This document shows, piece after piece, positions 1-6,015 of a DNA stretch of 8,042 nucleotides (the first letter of the stretch is position 1; each line of letters begins with the position of its first letter). A program made the position numbers and the translations under genes. Origin of the DNA: Chloroflexota bacterium (GTDB lineage Bacteria > Chloroflexota > Dehalococcoidia > GIF9 > AB-539-J10). The stretch is from assembly GCA_015222295.1 (NCBI GenBank), contig JADFUZ010000027.1:1-8042 (forward strand), in the 5' to 3' direction. Below the pieces are notes generated by a model. It was not told the origin of the DNA. It saw nothing but the letters and a program-made list of their open reading frames with translations, and did no database searches.

Positions 1-2014
1 CTGAAAGCAAGTCAGCTACCTTCACAATCCACACCCGGCTGTCTTCCACTATGGAGTATGGGTAGCTCTCTCTTGCGTCGGCATAGTCTACCTTGTAGGC
101 GGCCATCTCTAACTCTATGGCTGCTTGCCCTTCGTAGTCTATCTCACCCCTTATGCCGATGAGAGCTGACACGGCGTCAAACAGCCGTCCCATGCTGGAG
201 GTGAGTGGTGAGTTGACCCCCCTCTCGATTTGGCGCTTGACGATTTCCAGTTCCACGCTGCTGACGTCTTTCATGAAGGGCAGTCCTGGTTTCAGGGCCT
301 CTTCCCCCAACAAGGTGAGAACATAGGCGACGGCAATCCGGTAGGGCCTTCTTACCGCGGCATCTCCTCCAGGCAAGGGCAGGTACTCGAGATGTGCTGC
401 TCTGCGAAAACTGTGGTAGTCTGCCACCAGGAATTCCCCTCCCCAGATGCGGTCATCGCTGCCCAGGCCGGTGCCGTCAAAGACGACGCCGATGACCGGG
501 GACTGGAGCCCGTTGTCTACCATGCAGCTAGCGGCGTGAGCGTGGTGGTGCTGCACAGGAATGACATCGATGCCGGACTTGCCCATCTCCTGGGCATACC
601 TGGTGGCTAGATAGTCAGGGTGGAGATCGTGGGCCACTGCCTCAGGCCTGATCCGGAATAGCTTCTCGTAGAGAGAGACGGTATCGGCGAAGTGCTCCAC
701 AGTCTCCATGTTCTCCATGTCACCAATGTGCTGAGAGAGAAAGGCATGGCTGTCCCGTGTCAGGCAGAAGGTGTTCTTCGTTTCTGCGCCGCACGCGAGT
801 ACCTGCCTGGACTCAAATCCGAGATGAATGGGGTGGGGCGCATAGCTACGAGCTCGTCTGATTAGCTGGGTCGTTCCTCGCTCCACCATGGCCACGCTGT
901 CATCGTATCGAGAATAGATATCACGGTTGTGGATGAGAAAGTAGTCGGCTAGTTCGGAAAGCCTCCTCAACGCTTCGTCGTTGTCTCTAGCGATTGGCTC
1001 CTCACTGAGGTTTCCGCTGGTCATCACCAGTGGCAATCGGGTATCGCGGAGCAAGCCATGATGCAGCGGGGTATAGGGGAGCATCACCCCCAGGTAGGCC
1101 AAGTTGGGAGCCACCTCTCGACACACGGATGAGTCATCCTTCCATTTCATGAGTACGATGGGGCTTTGCGGCGATGCGAGCAGTTTCTCCTCCTCCGGTG
1201 AGACGTAGCAGTGCTTTCTCACTTCCTCGATATCGGTCATCATTAGGGCAAATGGCTTGGAGGAGCGCCGTTTTCTCCTGCGGAGGGTTGTTACTGCTGT
1301 CTCGCTGCTAGCATCACAGGCCAGCAGGAAGCCTCCCAGGCCCTTAACGGCGACAATCTTCCCTGCTCTTAGGAATCCGGCTGCGCTTGCGGTGGGATCC
1401 GAGCAGGGCAGTGCAATGCCCTGGCTATCGACCACCTCAAGTTGAGGGCCGCACCTAGGGCAAGCGTTTGGCTGGGCATGGAAGCGGCGGTCCAGAGGGT
1501 TGTCGTATTCTGCCTGACATTGGGGGCACATGGAGAAGTGGCGCATGGTAGTCTTGGGACGGTCGTAGGGCATATCCTCAATTATGGTGAAGCGAGGGCC
1601 GCAGTTGGTGCAGTTGGTAAATGGGTAGCGATGGCGCCGGTCGCTGGGGTCCAGCAACTCGCTCAGACAGGCCTGGCAAGTGGCGATATCGGGGGAGATG
1701 AGTTGATACTCTCCCTTAACCGCAAGGCTGCCACGAATCTCGAAATTCCCATAGCCTGCCGGGGGATGGTAAGTGATGCCCACGTGTTCGATATGAGCCA
1801 GAGGGGGGCTGCTTACCTTGAGCTGTGAACAGAACTGCTCAATGGCCTGTCTGTTTCCCTCGACTTCAATCTTCACGTCTTCGGACGTGTTGCGCACCCA
1901 TCCTTTCAGATCGAGGTCATGGGCCAGCCGGTAGACGAAGGGCCTGAAGCCAACTCCTTGAACGACACCGCGAACGCTAATACGAGCTAGCTGAAGTGCT
2001 CCCGCTCTTGTCAT
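1..2014 (-). CDS. hypF: HypF, [NiFe]-hydrogenase maturation carbamoyltransferase (3' partial)
   Basis: HypF takes carbamoyl phosphate, forms a carbamoyl-adenylate and passes the carbamoyl group to the C-terminal cysteine of HypE. This is the first step in making the cyanide ligands of [NiFe]-hydrogenases. Translation from the ATG at 2014 stays open for 671 codons to the left edge; HypF is usually about 750-770 residues, so roughly 80-100 C-terminal residues lie outside. Visible domains: acylphosphatase-like at the N-terminus (VQGVGFRPFV, 18-27); a zinc-finger region with four CxxC pairs (C113/116, C135/138, C163/166, C185/188) spaced exactly 18, 24 and 18 residues, the HypF pattern; a YrdC-like domain (about 205-390, MTSGNLSEEP at 331-340); and a Kae1-like domain with QHHHAHAAS (488-496), FDGTGLG (512-518) and LPGGD (547-551). 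No frameshift or missing motif is seen. Transcription comes from hypB, 108 bases upstream. The ribosome site is weak (GAGG two bases before the ATG). Identification is secure. Confidence 0.97.
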   Translation of the reverse strand, partial: MTRAGALQLARISVRGVVQGVGFRPFVYRLAHDLDLKGWVRNTSEDVKIEVEGNRQAIEQFCSQLKVSSPPLAHIEHVGITYHPPAGYGNFEIRGSLAVKGEYQLISPDIATCQACLSELLDPSDRRHRYPFTNCTNCGPRFTIIEDMPYDRPKTTMRHFSMCPQCQAEYDNPLDRRFHAQPNACPRCGPQLEVVDSQGIALPCSDPTASAAGFLRAGKIVAVKGLGGFLLACDASSETAVTTLRRRKRRSSKPFALMMTDIEEVRKHCYVSPEEEKLLASPQSPIVLMKWKDDSSVCREVAPNLAYLGVMLPYTPLHHGLLRDTRLPLVMTSGNLSEEPIARDNDEALRRLSELADYFLIHNRDIYSRYDDSVAMVERGTTQLIRRARSYAPHPIHLGFESRQVLACGAETKNTFCLTRDSHAFLSQHIGDMENMETVEHFADTVSLYEKLFRIRPEAVAHDLHPDYLATRYAQEMGKSGIDVIPVQHHHAHAASCMVDNGLQSPVIGVVFDGTGLGSDDRIWGGEFLVADYHSFRRAAHLEYLPLPGGDAAVRRPYRIAVAYVLTLLGEEALKPGLPFMKDVSSVELEIVKRQIERGVNSPLTSSMGRLFDAVSALIGIRGEIDYEGQAAIELEMAAYKVDYADARESYPYSIVEDSRVWIVKVADLLS

Positions 2015-2041
2015 CGCCTCATGAGGTTTGCCCCCGAGCTT

Positions 2042-2069
2042 AGCCAGGAAGAACCTATCTTCCTGAGCT
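2042..2069 (-). other. Stem-loop in the hypB-hypF gap
   Basis: A perfect 8-bp inverted repeat (CAGGAAGA / TCTTCCTG) with a five-base loop spans 2045-2065. Three more pairs (AGC/GCT) extend it to 2042-2069 past a one-base bulge. It lies in the 108-base gap between the hypB stop and the hypF start, the only sizeable gap in the minus-strand block. No run of T follows on either strand, so a standard intrinsic terminator is unlikely. As RNA it could protect or process the transcript, or modulate hypF translation; that role is inference. Confidence 0.55.
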
Positions 2070-2122
2070 GCGCCGTCCCGCGTGATGCTGTCGCAAACGG
2101 CCCGCTGTGGCTCTTGAGATCT

Positions 2123-2809
2123 TCACTTCATTATTTTCTGATGACTCTTGTGGCTGCTGAGCTCTCTTTCCAACCAGGCACACCAGTCCTTTATGCCCGC
2201 GCCTGTCTTGCAGGAAACCTGGAAGAACTTGGCTCTTGGGTTCAGGCCCAGGACTGCCTTTTGAAAAGAAGGAATATCAAAATCAACGTAGGGCAGGAAA
2301 TCAAGCTTATTTATCACTACGACACTGGCGTCGGAGAATATAATGGGGTACTTGGTGGGTTTGTCGTCGCCTTCGGGCAGGCTGGAGACCACTACTCTCA
2401 TGTGTTCGCCGAGAGCGAATTCCGAGGGGCAAATCAGGTTGCCCACGTTCTCAATCAGAAGCAAATCCATCTGCTCCAGAGGCAGTCGTTTGAGGGCATG
2501 GGCGACCATGTTTGCAATCAGGGCGCAACTCTCTGATGCGTCTCGGGTAGTCACCTGGACAACGGCCGTCACCTCGTTCTGGACCCTTTCGGAATCCAGC
2601 GTTGAGGCGACGTCGCCTTCGATGACTCCTATCCTGAGCCTGTCCTTGAGCTCGGCCGCCGTTCGCAGAATGAGGCTTGTCTTGCCGGCGCCGGGAGCTG
2701 ACATAATATTGAGAGCAAAGACCCCGTTGGCCTCCAGTAGCTCGCGGTTTTGCGCTGCTATGGAATCGTTGGCCTCCAGGATATTCTGTACCACTTCTAT
2801 TTTCTTCAT
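2123..2809 (-). CDS. hypB: HypB, nickel-insertion GTPase for hydrogenase maturation
   Basis: HypB is a SIMIBI-class GTPase that works with HypA to deliver nickel to the hydrogenase large-subunit precursor. The 228-residue product shows the P-loop SAPGAGKTS (37-45), EGDVAST (64-70), the family signature ENVGNLICP (120-128) followed by FALGEH, and the guanine-specificity motif NKLD (167-170). It has the usual core length but no N-terminal CxxCGC nickel motif and no His-rich stretch, so it is a minimal HypB. In the G-domain metal site (Cys-His, then a later Cys in characterised HypBs) C95 and C127 are present, but the residue after C95 is alanine (TGC GCC). Start: the hypA stop shares an ATGA with an ATG at 2815. 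I prefer the ATG at 2809, which has AGGTGG seven bases upstream; the ATG at 2815 would add only two residues. Initiation far upstream inside hypA is unlikely. Confidence 0.96.
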   Translation of the reverse strand: MKKIEVVQNILEANDSIAAQNRELLEANGVFALNIMSAPGAGKTSLILRTAAELKDRLRIGVIEGDVASTLDSERVQNEVTAVVQVTTRDASESCALIANMVAHALKRLPLEQMDLLLIENVGNLICPSEFALGEHMRVVVSSLPEGDDKPTKYPIIFSDASVVVINKLDFLPYVDFDIPSFQKAVLGLNPRAKFFQVSCKTGAGIKDWCAWLERELSSHKSHQKIMK

Positions 2810-2811
2810 TT

Positions 2812-3153
2812 TCATTCCACCTCTATGCTCTTGACGTAGAGTTCCCGCCCCCCTTCTATTTCCACGCTTTCGCTCTGGCAGCTGGGACAGGTCCACACGG
2901 TGTCCTGGGGATGGAACACAGTGGAGCAGTCTCGGCAGCGAATCTGGGCTGGTGGTGACTCGAAATGGAGGGTCGCACCCTCGGCCGGGCTCCCCTTGCT
3001 GAGGAATTCAAAGTAGAATTGAATGCAATCGGGAACAAAGCCTGATAGCTCACCGGCAACCAGGCTGATCTTGGTGACTCTGTTTGCTTCGGCCTCTTTG
3101 GCTTTGTCCAGGACGATGTTGATAATGCTTTCGGTTATCCCAAACTCGTGCAT
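2812..3153 (-). CDS. hypA: HypA, nickel metallochaperone for hydrogenase maturation
   Basis: HypA binds nickel and passes it, with HypB, to the [NiFe]-hydrogenase apoprotein. The 113-residue product has the normal family length. It begins MHE, which fixes the start: the N-terminal amine and His2 ligate nickel in the family, so upstream in-frame GTG codons are rejected although the ribosome site before the ATG is poor. A zinc ribbon is formed by CRDC (C73, C76) and CPSC (C89, C92), the expected spacing. The start lies 22 bases after the nusB stop, and the 3' end touches hypB (a TGA overlapping an ATG, with the preferred hypB start just beyond). Nickel chaperones of this family also serve urease in some bacteria; the adjacent hypB and hypF favour a hydrogenase here. 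Confidence 0.96.
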   Translation of the reverse strand: MHEFGITESIINIVLDKAKEAEANRVTKISLVAGELSGFVPDCIQFYFEFLSKGSPAEGATLHFESPPAQIRCRDCSTVFHPQDTVWTCPSCQSESVEIEGGRELYVKSIEVE

Positions 3154-3175
3154 ACGAACCCGCGAGGCCACTATC

Positions 3176-3613
3176 CTACTGTGTCTTGCCGCCACTATCA
3201 ACTGTCTGGCCACGATACTCAGCTACTATTGAGCCCAGCACTCCATTGACCAGTCGTGGCGAGGAGTCGCTGCCAAAGGACTTGGCCAACTCCACAGCCT
3301 CGTTTATGGCTACCTTGGTGGGTGTCTTGGTATCAAGTAGAATCTCGAAAATGGCCAGCCGGAGGATGTTGCTATCGACGGCCGACATCTGCTCGACCGG
3401 GAAGGCCGGGGCAAAGCGTTCAATGACGGAGTCAAGCTTGGATTTGTTATGCAGGACCCCGTCTATGAGCTCGCGGCTGAAGTCGCGTGCTTCCTGGGGC
3501 AGTGATTTCTCAGTTGCCAACCGAACCAGAACTTCCTCGGCACTGTGTCGTGTGAAAGCAAGCTCGAAGAGTGTCTGAAGAGCGGCGGCTCGTGCCTTTC
3601 GTCTGAAACCCAT
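3176..3613 (-). CDS. nusB: NusB transcription antitermination factor
   Basis: NusB pairs with NusE (ribosomal protein S10), binds boxA RNA and supports antitermination on rRNA operons. The 145-residue all-helical product matches the family in length. It carries the typical basic N-terminus (RRKARAAALQTLFE, 4-17), the central block MSAVDSNILRLAIFEIL (76-92), then INEAVELAKSFGS and LVNGVLGSIV towards the C-terminus. The ATG at 3613 is two bases after the fabD stop (TGA CT ATG) and has no clear ribosome site of its own, so translation is probably coupled to fabD. Downstream, hypA starts after 22 bases. Nothing appears truncated. Confidence 0.95.
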   Translation of the reverse strand: MGFRRKARAAALQTLFELAFTRHSAEEVLVRLATEKSLPQEARDFSRELIDGVLHNKSKLDSVIERFAPAFPVEQMSAVDSNILRLAIFEILLDTKTPTKVAINEAVELAKSFGSDSSPRLVNGVLGSIVAEYRGQTVDSGGKTQ

Positions 3614-3615
3614 AG

Positions 3616-4563
3616 TCAGCTGTAGTTAGCCAGGTTACCTAGCTCGCTGATACTCTCAAAGTCGGATACATTGAAGGTCTGCAGTCCCGGGTCAATTCGT
3701 CTGACCAGACTGCTGAGGACTCTTCCAGGCCCAATCTCGTAGAAGACACTGACTCCATTCTGCGCCATGTACTCAATTGAAGGTTGCCACTGGATGCAAT
3801 GGCGAAGCTGGCTTACGAGTTCCTGTCTTATGGAGTCCACGTTGGTTAGTGGGCGGGCGGTGACGTTGGCTACTACGGGAATTTGCGGTGGGTGGAAAGT
3901 CACGTTTGAGATAACTTCACTGAATTCATCTATGATTGGCTCCATGAGCGAGGAGTGGAAGGCACCACTGACCTTTAGTGGAATAAGGCGGCGGGCGCCT
4001 TTCGTCTTGGCCAAGCTGCCGGCCTCATACAGAGCGTCAACGGCGCCACTAATCACGATTTGCCCCGGGCAGTTCATGTTGGAGACCTCGGTTCCGCTCA
4101 TCTGACACACTGTCTCAACGGCGGCCCTCTCCAGTCCTATTATGGCTAGCATGCTTCCTTGCTTCTTCTCCCCAGCCTCATACATCAATCGTCCCCTTTC
4201 CCGGACCAGGCTCACGGCGTCACTCAAGCTGAGCGCATTGGCTGCCACTAGAGCGCTGTACTCCCCCAGACTGTGGCCGGCGAAAAAGCAAGCGGGAGGA
4301 AGCGTCCTATCGCTACTCTGGTGGACTGCTCGAAGGCAAGCAATGCTGGTTACCAGAATCGCTGGCTGGACATTGTCTGTTCTCGTCAGTTCTGCCTCAG
4401 GCCCTTCAAAACAGAGGTGAGACAGAGGAAATCCCAGACTGGCGTCCGCTTCGTCAAAGGTCTCTCTGGCTGATGGATACCTGTCGTACAGATCGAGGCC
4501 CATGCCAACACTCTGGGACCCCTGTCCTGGAAACAAGTAGGCTGTTCGGGACGCGTCAGACAT
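3616..4563 (-). CDS. fabD: FabD, malonyl-CoA:ACP transacylase
   Basis: FabD moves malonyl groups from CoA to acyl carrier protein, supplying the extender unit for type II fatty acid synthesis. The 315-residue protein has the usual length. It shows FPGQGSQ (11-17), the nucleophile elbow GHSLG (96-100, Ser98), the malonate-binding arginine in RERG (Arg123), the catalytic histidine in GAFHSS (His203) and the C-terminal EIGPGRVLSSL block. All catalytic residues are present. The start is at a TAATG junction in which the rpmF stop and the fabD ATG share one base, with AAAGGG five bases before the ATG. In many bacteria plsX and fabH lie between rpmF and fabD; here they are absent, so phospholipid and chain-initiation enzymes must be encoded elsewhere. 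Confidence 0.97.
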   Translation of the reverse strand: MSDASRTAYLFPGQGSQSVGMGLDLYDRYPSARETFDEADASLGFPLSHLCFEGPEAELTRTDNVQPAILVTSIACLRAVHQSSDRTLPPACFFAGHSLGEYSALVAANALSLSDAVSLVRERGRLMYEAGEKKQGSMLAIIGLERAAVETVCQMSGTEVSNMNCPGQIVISGAVDALYEAGSLAKTKGARRLIPLKVSGAFHSSLMEPIIDEFSEVISNVTFHPPQIPVVANVTARPLTNVDSIRQELVSQLRHCIQWQPSIEYMAQNGVSVFYEIGPGRVLSSLVRRIDPGLQTFNVSDFESISELGNLANYS

Positions 4564-4760
4564 TATGGCCCTTTCTTCTTGGGTGCCTTGACGTCGATGA
4601 CCTTCCTCTCATTGTAGCTCCCACATACCGGGCACACATGGTGAGGCAACTTAGGACTGTGGCACTGGGGGCAGGAGTCTAGAGCAGGGACATGGGCTTT
4701 AATGTGGCTGCGTCTTTTCCCTTGACGGGCTTTCGCGTATTTCCTCTTGGGCAGAGCCAT
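4563..4760 (-). CDS. rpmF: Ribosomal protein L32
   Basis: This is a 65-residue large-subunit ribosomal protein. The N-terminus MALPKRKYAKARQGKRRSH is the standard basic bL32 tail. It is followed by a zinc ribbon with C30/C33 and C43/C46 around KLPHHVCPVCG, so this is the zinc-binding (four-cysteine) form. In bacteria with a cysteine-free paralogue the two forms can be zinc-regulated; no second copy is visible here. A strong ribosome site, GGAGG nine bases before the ATG, lies directly against the TAA stop of the upstream YceD gene, and the stop overlaps fabD by one base. The YceD-L32 pairing is conserved in many bacteria. Confidence 0.97.
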   Translation of the reverse strand: MALPKRKYAKARQGKRRSHIKAHVPALDSCPQCHSPKLPHHVCPVCGSYNERKVIDVKAPKKKGP

Positions 4761-4774
4761 GGGAAGCTACCTCC

Positions 4775-5200
4775 TTACCTACTGCAATCTGGTTTACATA
4801 ACGGTTTCATGGGCAAACTCAACAGAGCATATTGTCGTATTGTCTCTCCCAGGTCAAGCGTACCATCGCTGCTAATGATAGCGCTGGCTGCTTCTTCGGG
4901 CGATTGTGCCGCGTAGGACGTGGGAAGGCATTCCTCTTCTATGGTGAACGCCAGTGGATAAAGAAAGGCGGTGAGGCAACGACTACATACGAGTTCCACC
5001 TGGAGGGTCAACTGACTTTGAACTAGAATCCCCTGACTCGTGCGTGTCAGGATCACTTCTCCTTGCATCAAATCCTCGTGTTGCACATCCACTATTTCGT
5101 CTATGCGGTAGCTGCGCTTGGAGCCAACGGCGTCCTTGAGCAGTTGAGCCACATCCACGCGGCCCGCAAAGGGTCTTTCTTTGAGTTCGTCGACTTTCAT
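4775..5200 (-). CDS. yceD: YceD/DUF177 family protein, shortened at the C-terminus
   Basis: DUF177 (YceD) proteins are commonly encoded just before rpmF and are linked to 23S rRNA or large-subunit maturation; their exact role is not settled. The 141-residue product shows QLLKDAVGSKRSY (19-31), the cysteine pair CSRC (72-75), the acidic stretch EEEC (88-91), LDLGETIRQYALLSLP (115-130) and CKPDC (135-139). It then stops after two more residues, whereas family members I know usually continue into GLCPxCGxNLN, so the last CxxC is missing. The ATG at 5200 has no obvious ribosome site. An in-frame GTG at 5158 would remove 14 residues and fits the usual family N-terminus (DVAQLLK) better, so the start is uncertain. 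It is the first gene of the minus-strand operon, with a promoter at 5251-5279. Confidence 0.9.
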   Translation of the reverse strand: MKVDELKERPFAGRVDVAQLLKDAVGSKRSYRIDEIVDVQHEDLMQGEVILTRTSQGILVQSQLTLQVELVCSRCLTAFLYPLAFTIEEECLPTSYAAQSPEEAASAIISSDGTLDLGETIRQYALLSLPMKPLCKPDCSR

Positions 5201-5250
5201 GGCTAATGTGAGGGCAAGCCCTGGGGATTCAATTGAGTAGCGGACATGTA

Positions 5251-5279
5251 AGTATAGTACCTGTTCGCAAGGATTTCAA
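5251..5279 (-). promoter_or_regulatory. Sigma-70-type promoter for the YceD-rpmF-fabD-nusB-hyp operon
   Basis: Read on the minus strand, TTGAAA (5279-5274) and TATACT (5256-5251) are separated by exactly 17 bases, matching five of six consensus bases at the -10 and four of six at the -35. Transcription should begin near 5244, giving a leader of about 44 bases before the ATG at 5200. The leader contains a small hairpin (AGGGC/GCCCT, 5211-5222) and no clear ribosome site. Position and orientation fit the first gene of the block. Initiation has not been shown. Confidence 0.75.
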
Positions 5280-5429
5280 GGTGAGAAAGGCAGCGTTTGG
5301 AGGCAAGCCCAAAGGGAAGGTCCAAGTGCGTGGCCAGGAGCTGATGTCGGGCAGACTCGGGATCGTGGCAGCCTGAGGAAGGCCCCGAAGCGTAGAAGGC
5401 ACAGTGCTGTATCACCCGGTTCCCTGGAG

Positions 5430-5564
5430 GTGGCAATAGACCGACTCAGTCCGAAAGAGGCAGAAGATGCTATAATACCCTTGCTGAAAGCCAGAGGCGC
5501 TGTTGTTACCGGACTTGAGCGCAGTACTGGTATCGACATCGGGAGGTTCGTGATTTCGTTATGA
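5430..5564 (+). CDS. Possible short ORF (44 aa) overlapping the rplI start
   Basis: I do not recognise this product. The frame is open from 5241, but protein-like composition appears only from about 5430, where an in-frame GTG would give 44 residues beginning M-A-I-D-R-L-S-P-K-E. A likely amphipathic helix (SPKEAEDAIIPLLKARGAVV) is followed by a strand-like end (GIDIGRFVISL). About half of the codons begin with G, as in real genes of this region. The TGA stop overlaps the rplI ATG as ATGA. The rplI ATG has no ribosome site at normal distance (GGGAGG ends 14 bases upstream), so translational coupling is plausible. Against it: GGAG abuts the GTG with no spacer, and a strong -10 element lies inside the frame. 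It could be the remnant of a longer gene. Confidence 0.35.
   Translation: MAIDRLSPKEAEDAIIPLLKARGAVVTGLERSTGIDIGRFVISL
5468..5476 (+). promoter_or_regulatory. Extended -10 promoter candidate for rplI-dnaB
   Basis: TGCTATAAT combines a perfect -10 hexamer (TATAAT, 5471-5476) with the TGn extension that can replace a -35 element. No good -35 is seen 16-18 bases upstream. Transcription would begin near 5483, about 78 bases before the rplI ATG and in its direction. It lies inside the short reading frame at 5430-5564, so either that frame is not translated from this transcript or the promoter is internal to it. Confidence 0.55.
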
Positions 5565-6013
5565 AGGTCATTTTCTTGCAAGACGTTTCTGACAAGGCGA
5601 AAGCTGGAGAGGTAAAAGAGGTAGCCAGAGGCTATGCCAAGAATTTCCTTTTGCCACAGAAGCTGGCGACACCGGTCACGCCAACGGTCATGAAGCAAGT
5701 GGAGTTGAGGCTCCGGCGGGAGAGGGAACAGGAGAGCCTCGACCAAGCGAAGTTCGTTGAATTGGCGGGTCTTGTTGAGGGGAGGGAGCTCTACTTCGAG
5801 GCCCGTGTGGGTACCGGCGATCGGCTGTTTGGCTCGGTTACCGCTGCTGACATAGCCGAGGAACTCGGCCAGATTGTGGGCTCGGCAATTGACAAGAGGA
5901 AGATAGCTATTGATAAGCCTCTTCGGGAGGTGGGCAGCCACGAGGTTATTGTCAAGCTGGCTAGGGGACTGGAACCACGCGTGAGGGTGGTCATTGAGGC
6001 GAGGAATAGTTAG
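5561..6013 (+). CDS. rplI: Ribosomal protein L9
   Basis: L9 binds 23S rRNA near the base of the L1 stalk and helps maintain reading frame. The 150-residue product has the standard length and two-domain plan. The N-terminal RNA-binding domain carries the signature GEVKEVARGYAKNFLLP (16-32). A long charged helix follows (about 45-65, ELRLRREREQES), then a C-terminal domain with LFGSVTAADIAEEL and a REVGSHEVIVKL end. The ATG at 5561 is fixed by the conserved MKVIFLQDV start, although the nearest Shine-Dalgarno-like run ends 14 bases upstream. dnaB begins two bases after its stop, so the two genes are co-transcribed. Confidence 0.97.
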   Translation: MKVIFLQDVSDKAKAGEVKEVARGYAKNFLLPQKLATPVTPTVMKQVELRLRREREQESLDQAKFVELAGLVEGRELYFEARVGTGDRLFGSVTAADIAEELGQIVGSAIDKRKIAIDKPLREVGSHEVIVKLARGLEPRVRVVIEARNS

Positions 6014-6015
6014 AC

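Larger units (their letters stand above)
5201..5560. other. Divergent intergenic region between YceD and rplI
   Basis: These 360 bases separate the two outward-facing gene blocks. They contain the minus-strand leader and promoter (5201-5279), about 150 bases (5280-5429) with no assigned gene, a plus-strand extended -10 element (5468-5476) and a short plus-strand reading frame from about 5430. Between 5281 and 5373 there is a plus-strand GTG-initiated frame of 31 codons, rich in Gly, Lys and Arg and ending in TGA at 5374. I cannot tell whether it is a peptide or chance. No tRNA, terminator or repeat is visible. The rpsF-ssb-rpsR genes that often precede rplI are not here. Confidence 0.5.

Noticed and set aside
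230..610. Open plus-strand frame of 126 codons inside hypF.
   Set aside because: It is antisense to the conserved Kae1-like part of hypF and has no recognisable domain.
1369..1828. Open frames on both strands (minus 1369-1581, plus 1442-1828).
   Set aside because: They overlap the zinc-finger region of hypF in other frames; the conserved CxxC spacing shows which frame is real.
2042..2069. Hairpin as an intrinsic terminator between hypB and hypF.
   Set aside because: No T-run follows on either strand, and hypF continues in the same direction without another visible promoter.
2015..2125. hypB and hypF share a reading frame, and the TGA ending hypB is followed by an open stretch and a hairpin with GGT in its loop, suggesting a selenocysteine readthrough fusion.
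   Set aside because: Bacterial selenocysteine hairpins have their loop about 16-37 bases after the UGA; here it is about 66 bases away. HypB already has its full C-terminus and HypF its normal start. An open run of 36 codons is not rare by chance.
2021..2834. Plus-strand frames 2021-2536 and 2343-2834.
   Set aside because: Both are antisense to hypB, whose GTPase motifs are intact; no ribosome site or family match.
5203..5436. Minus-strand frame of 77 codons just before the YceD gene.
   Set aside because: It runs through the predicted promoter and leader of the YceD gene, has no ribosome site and no recognisable features.
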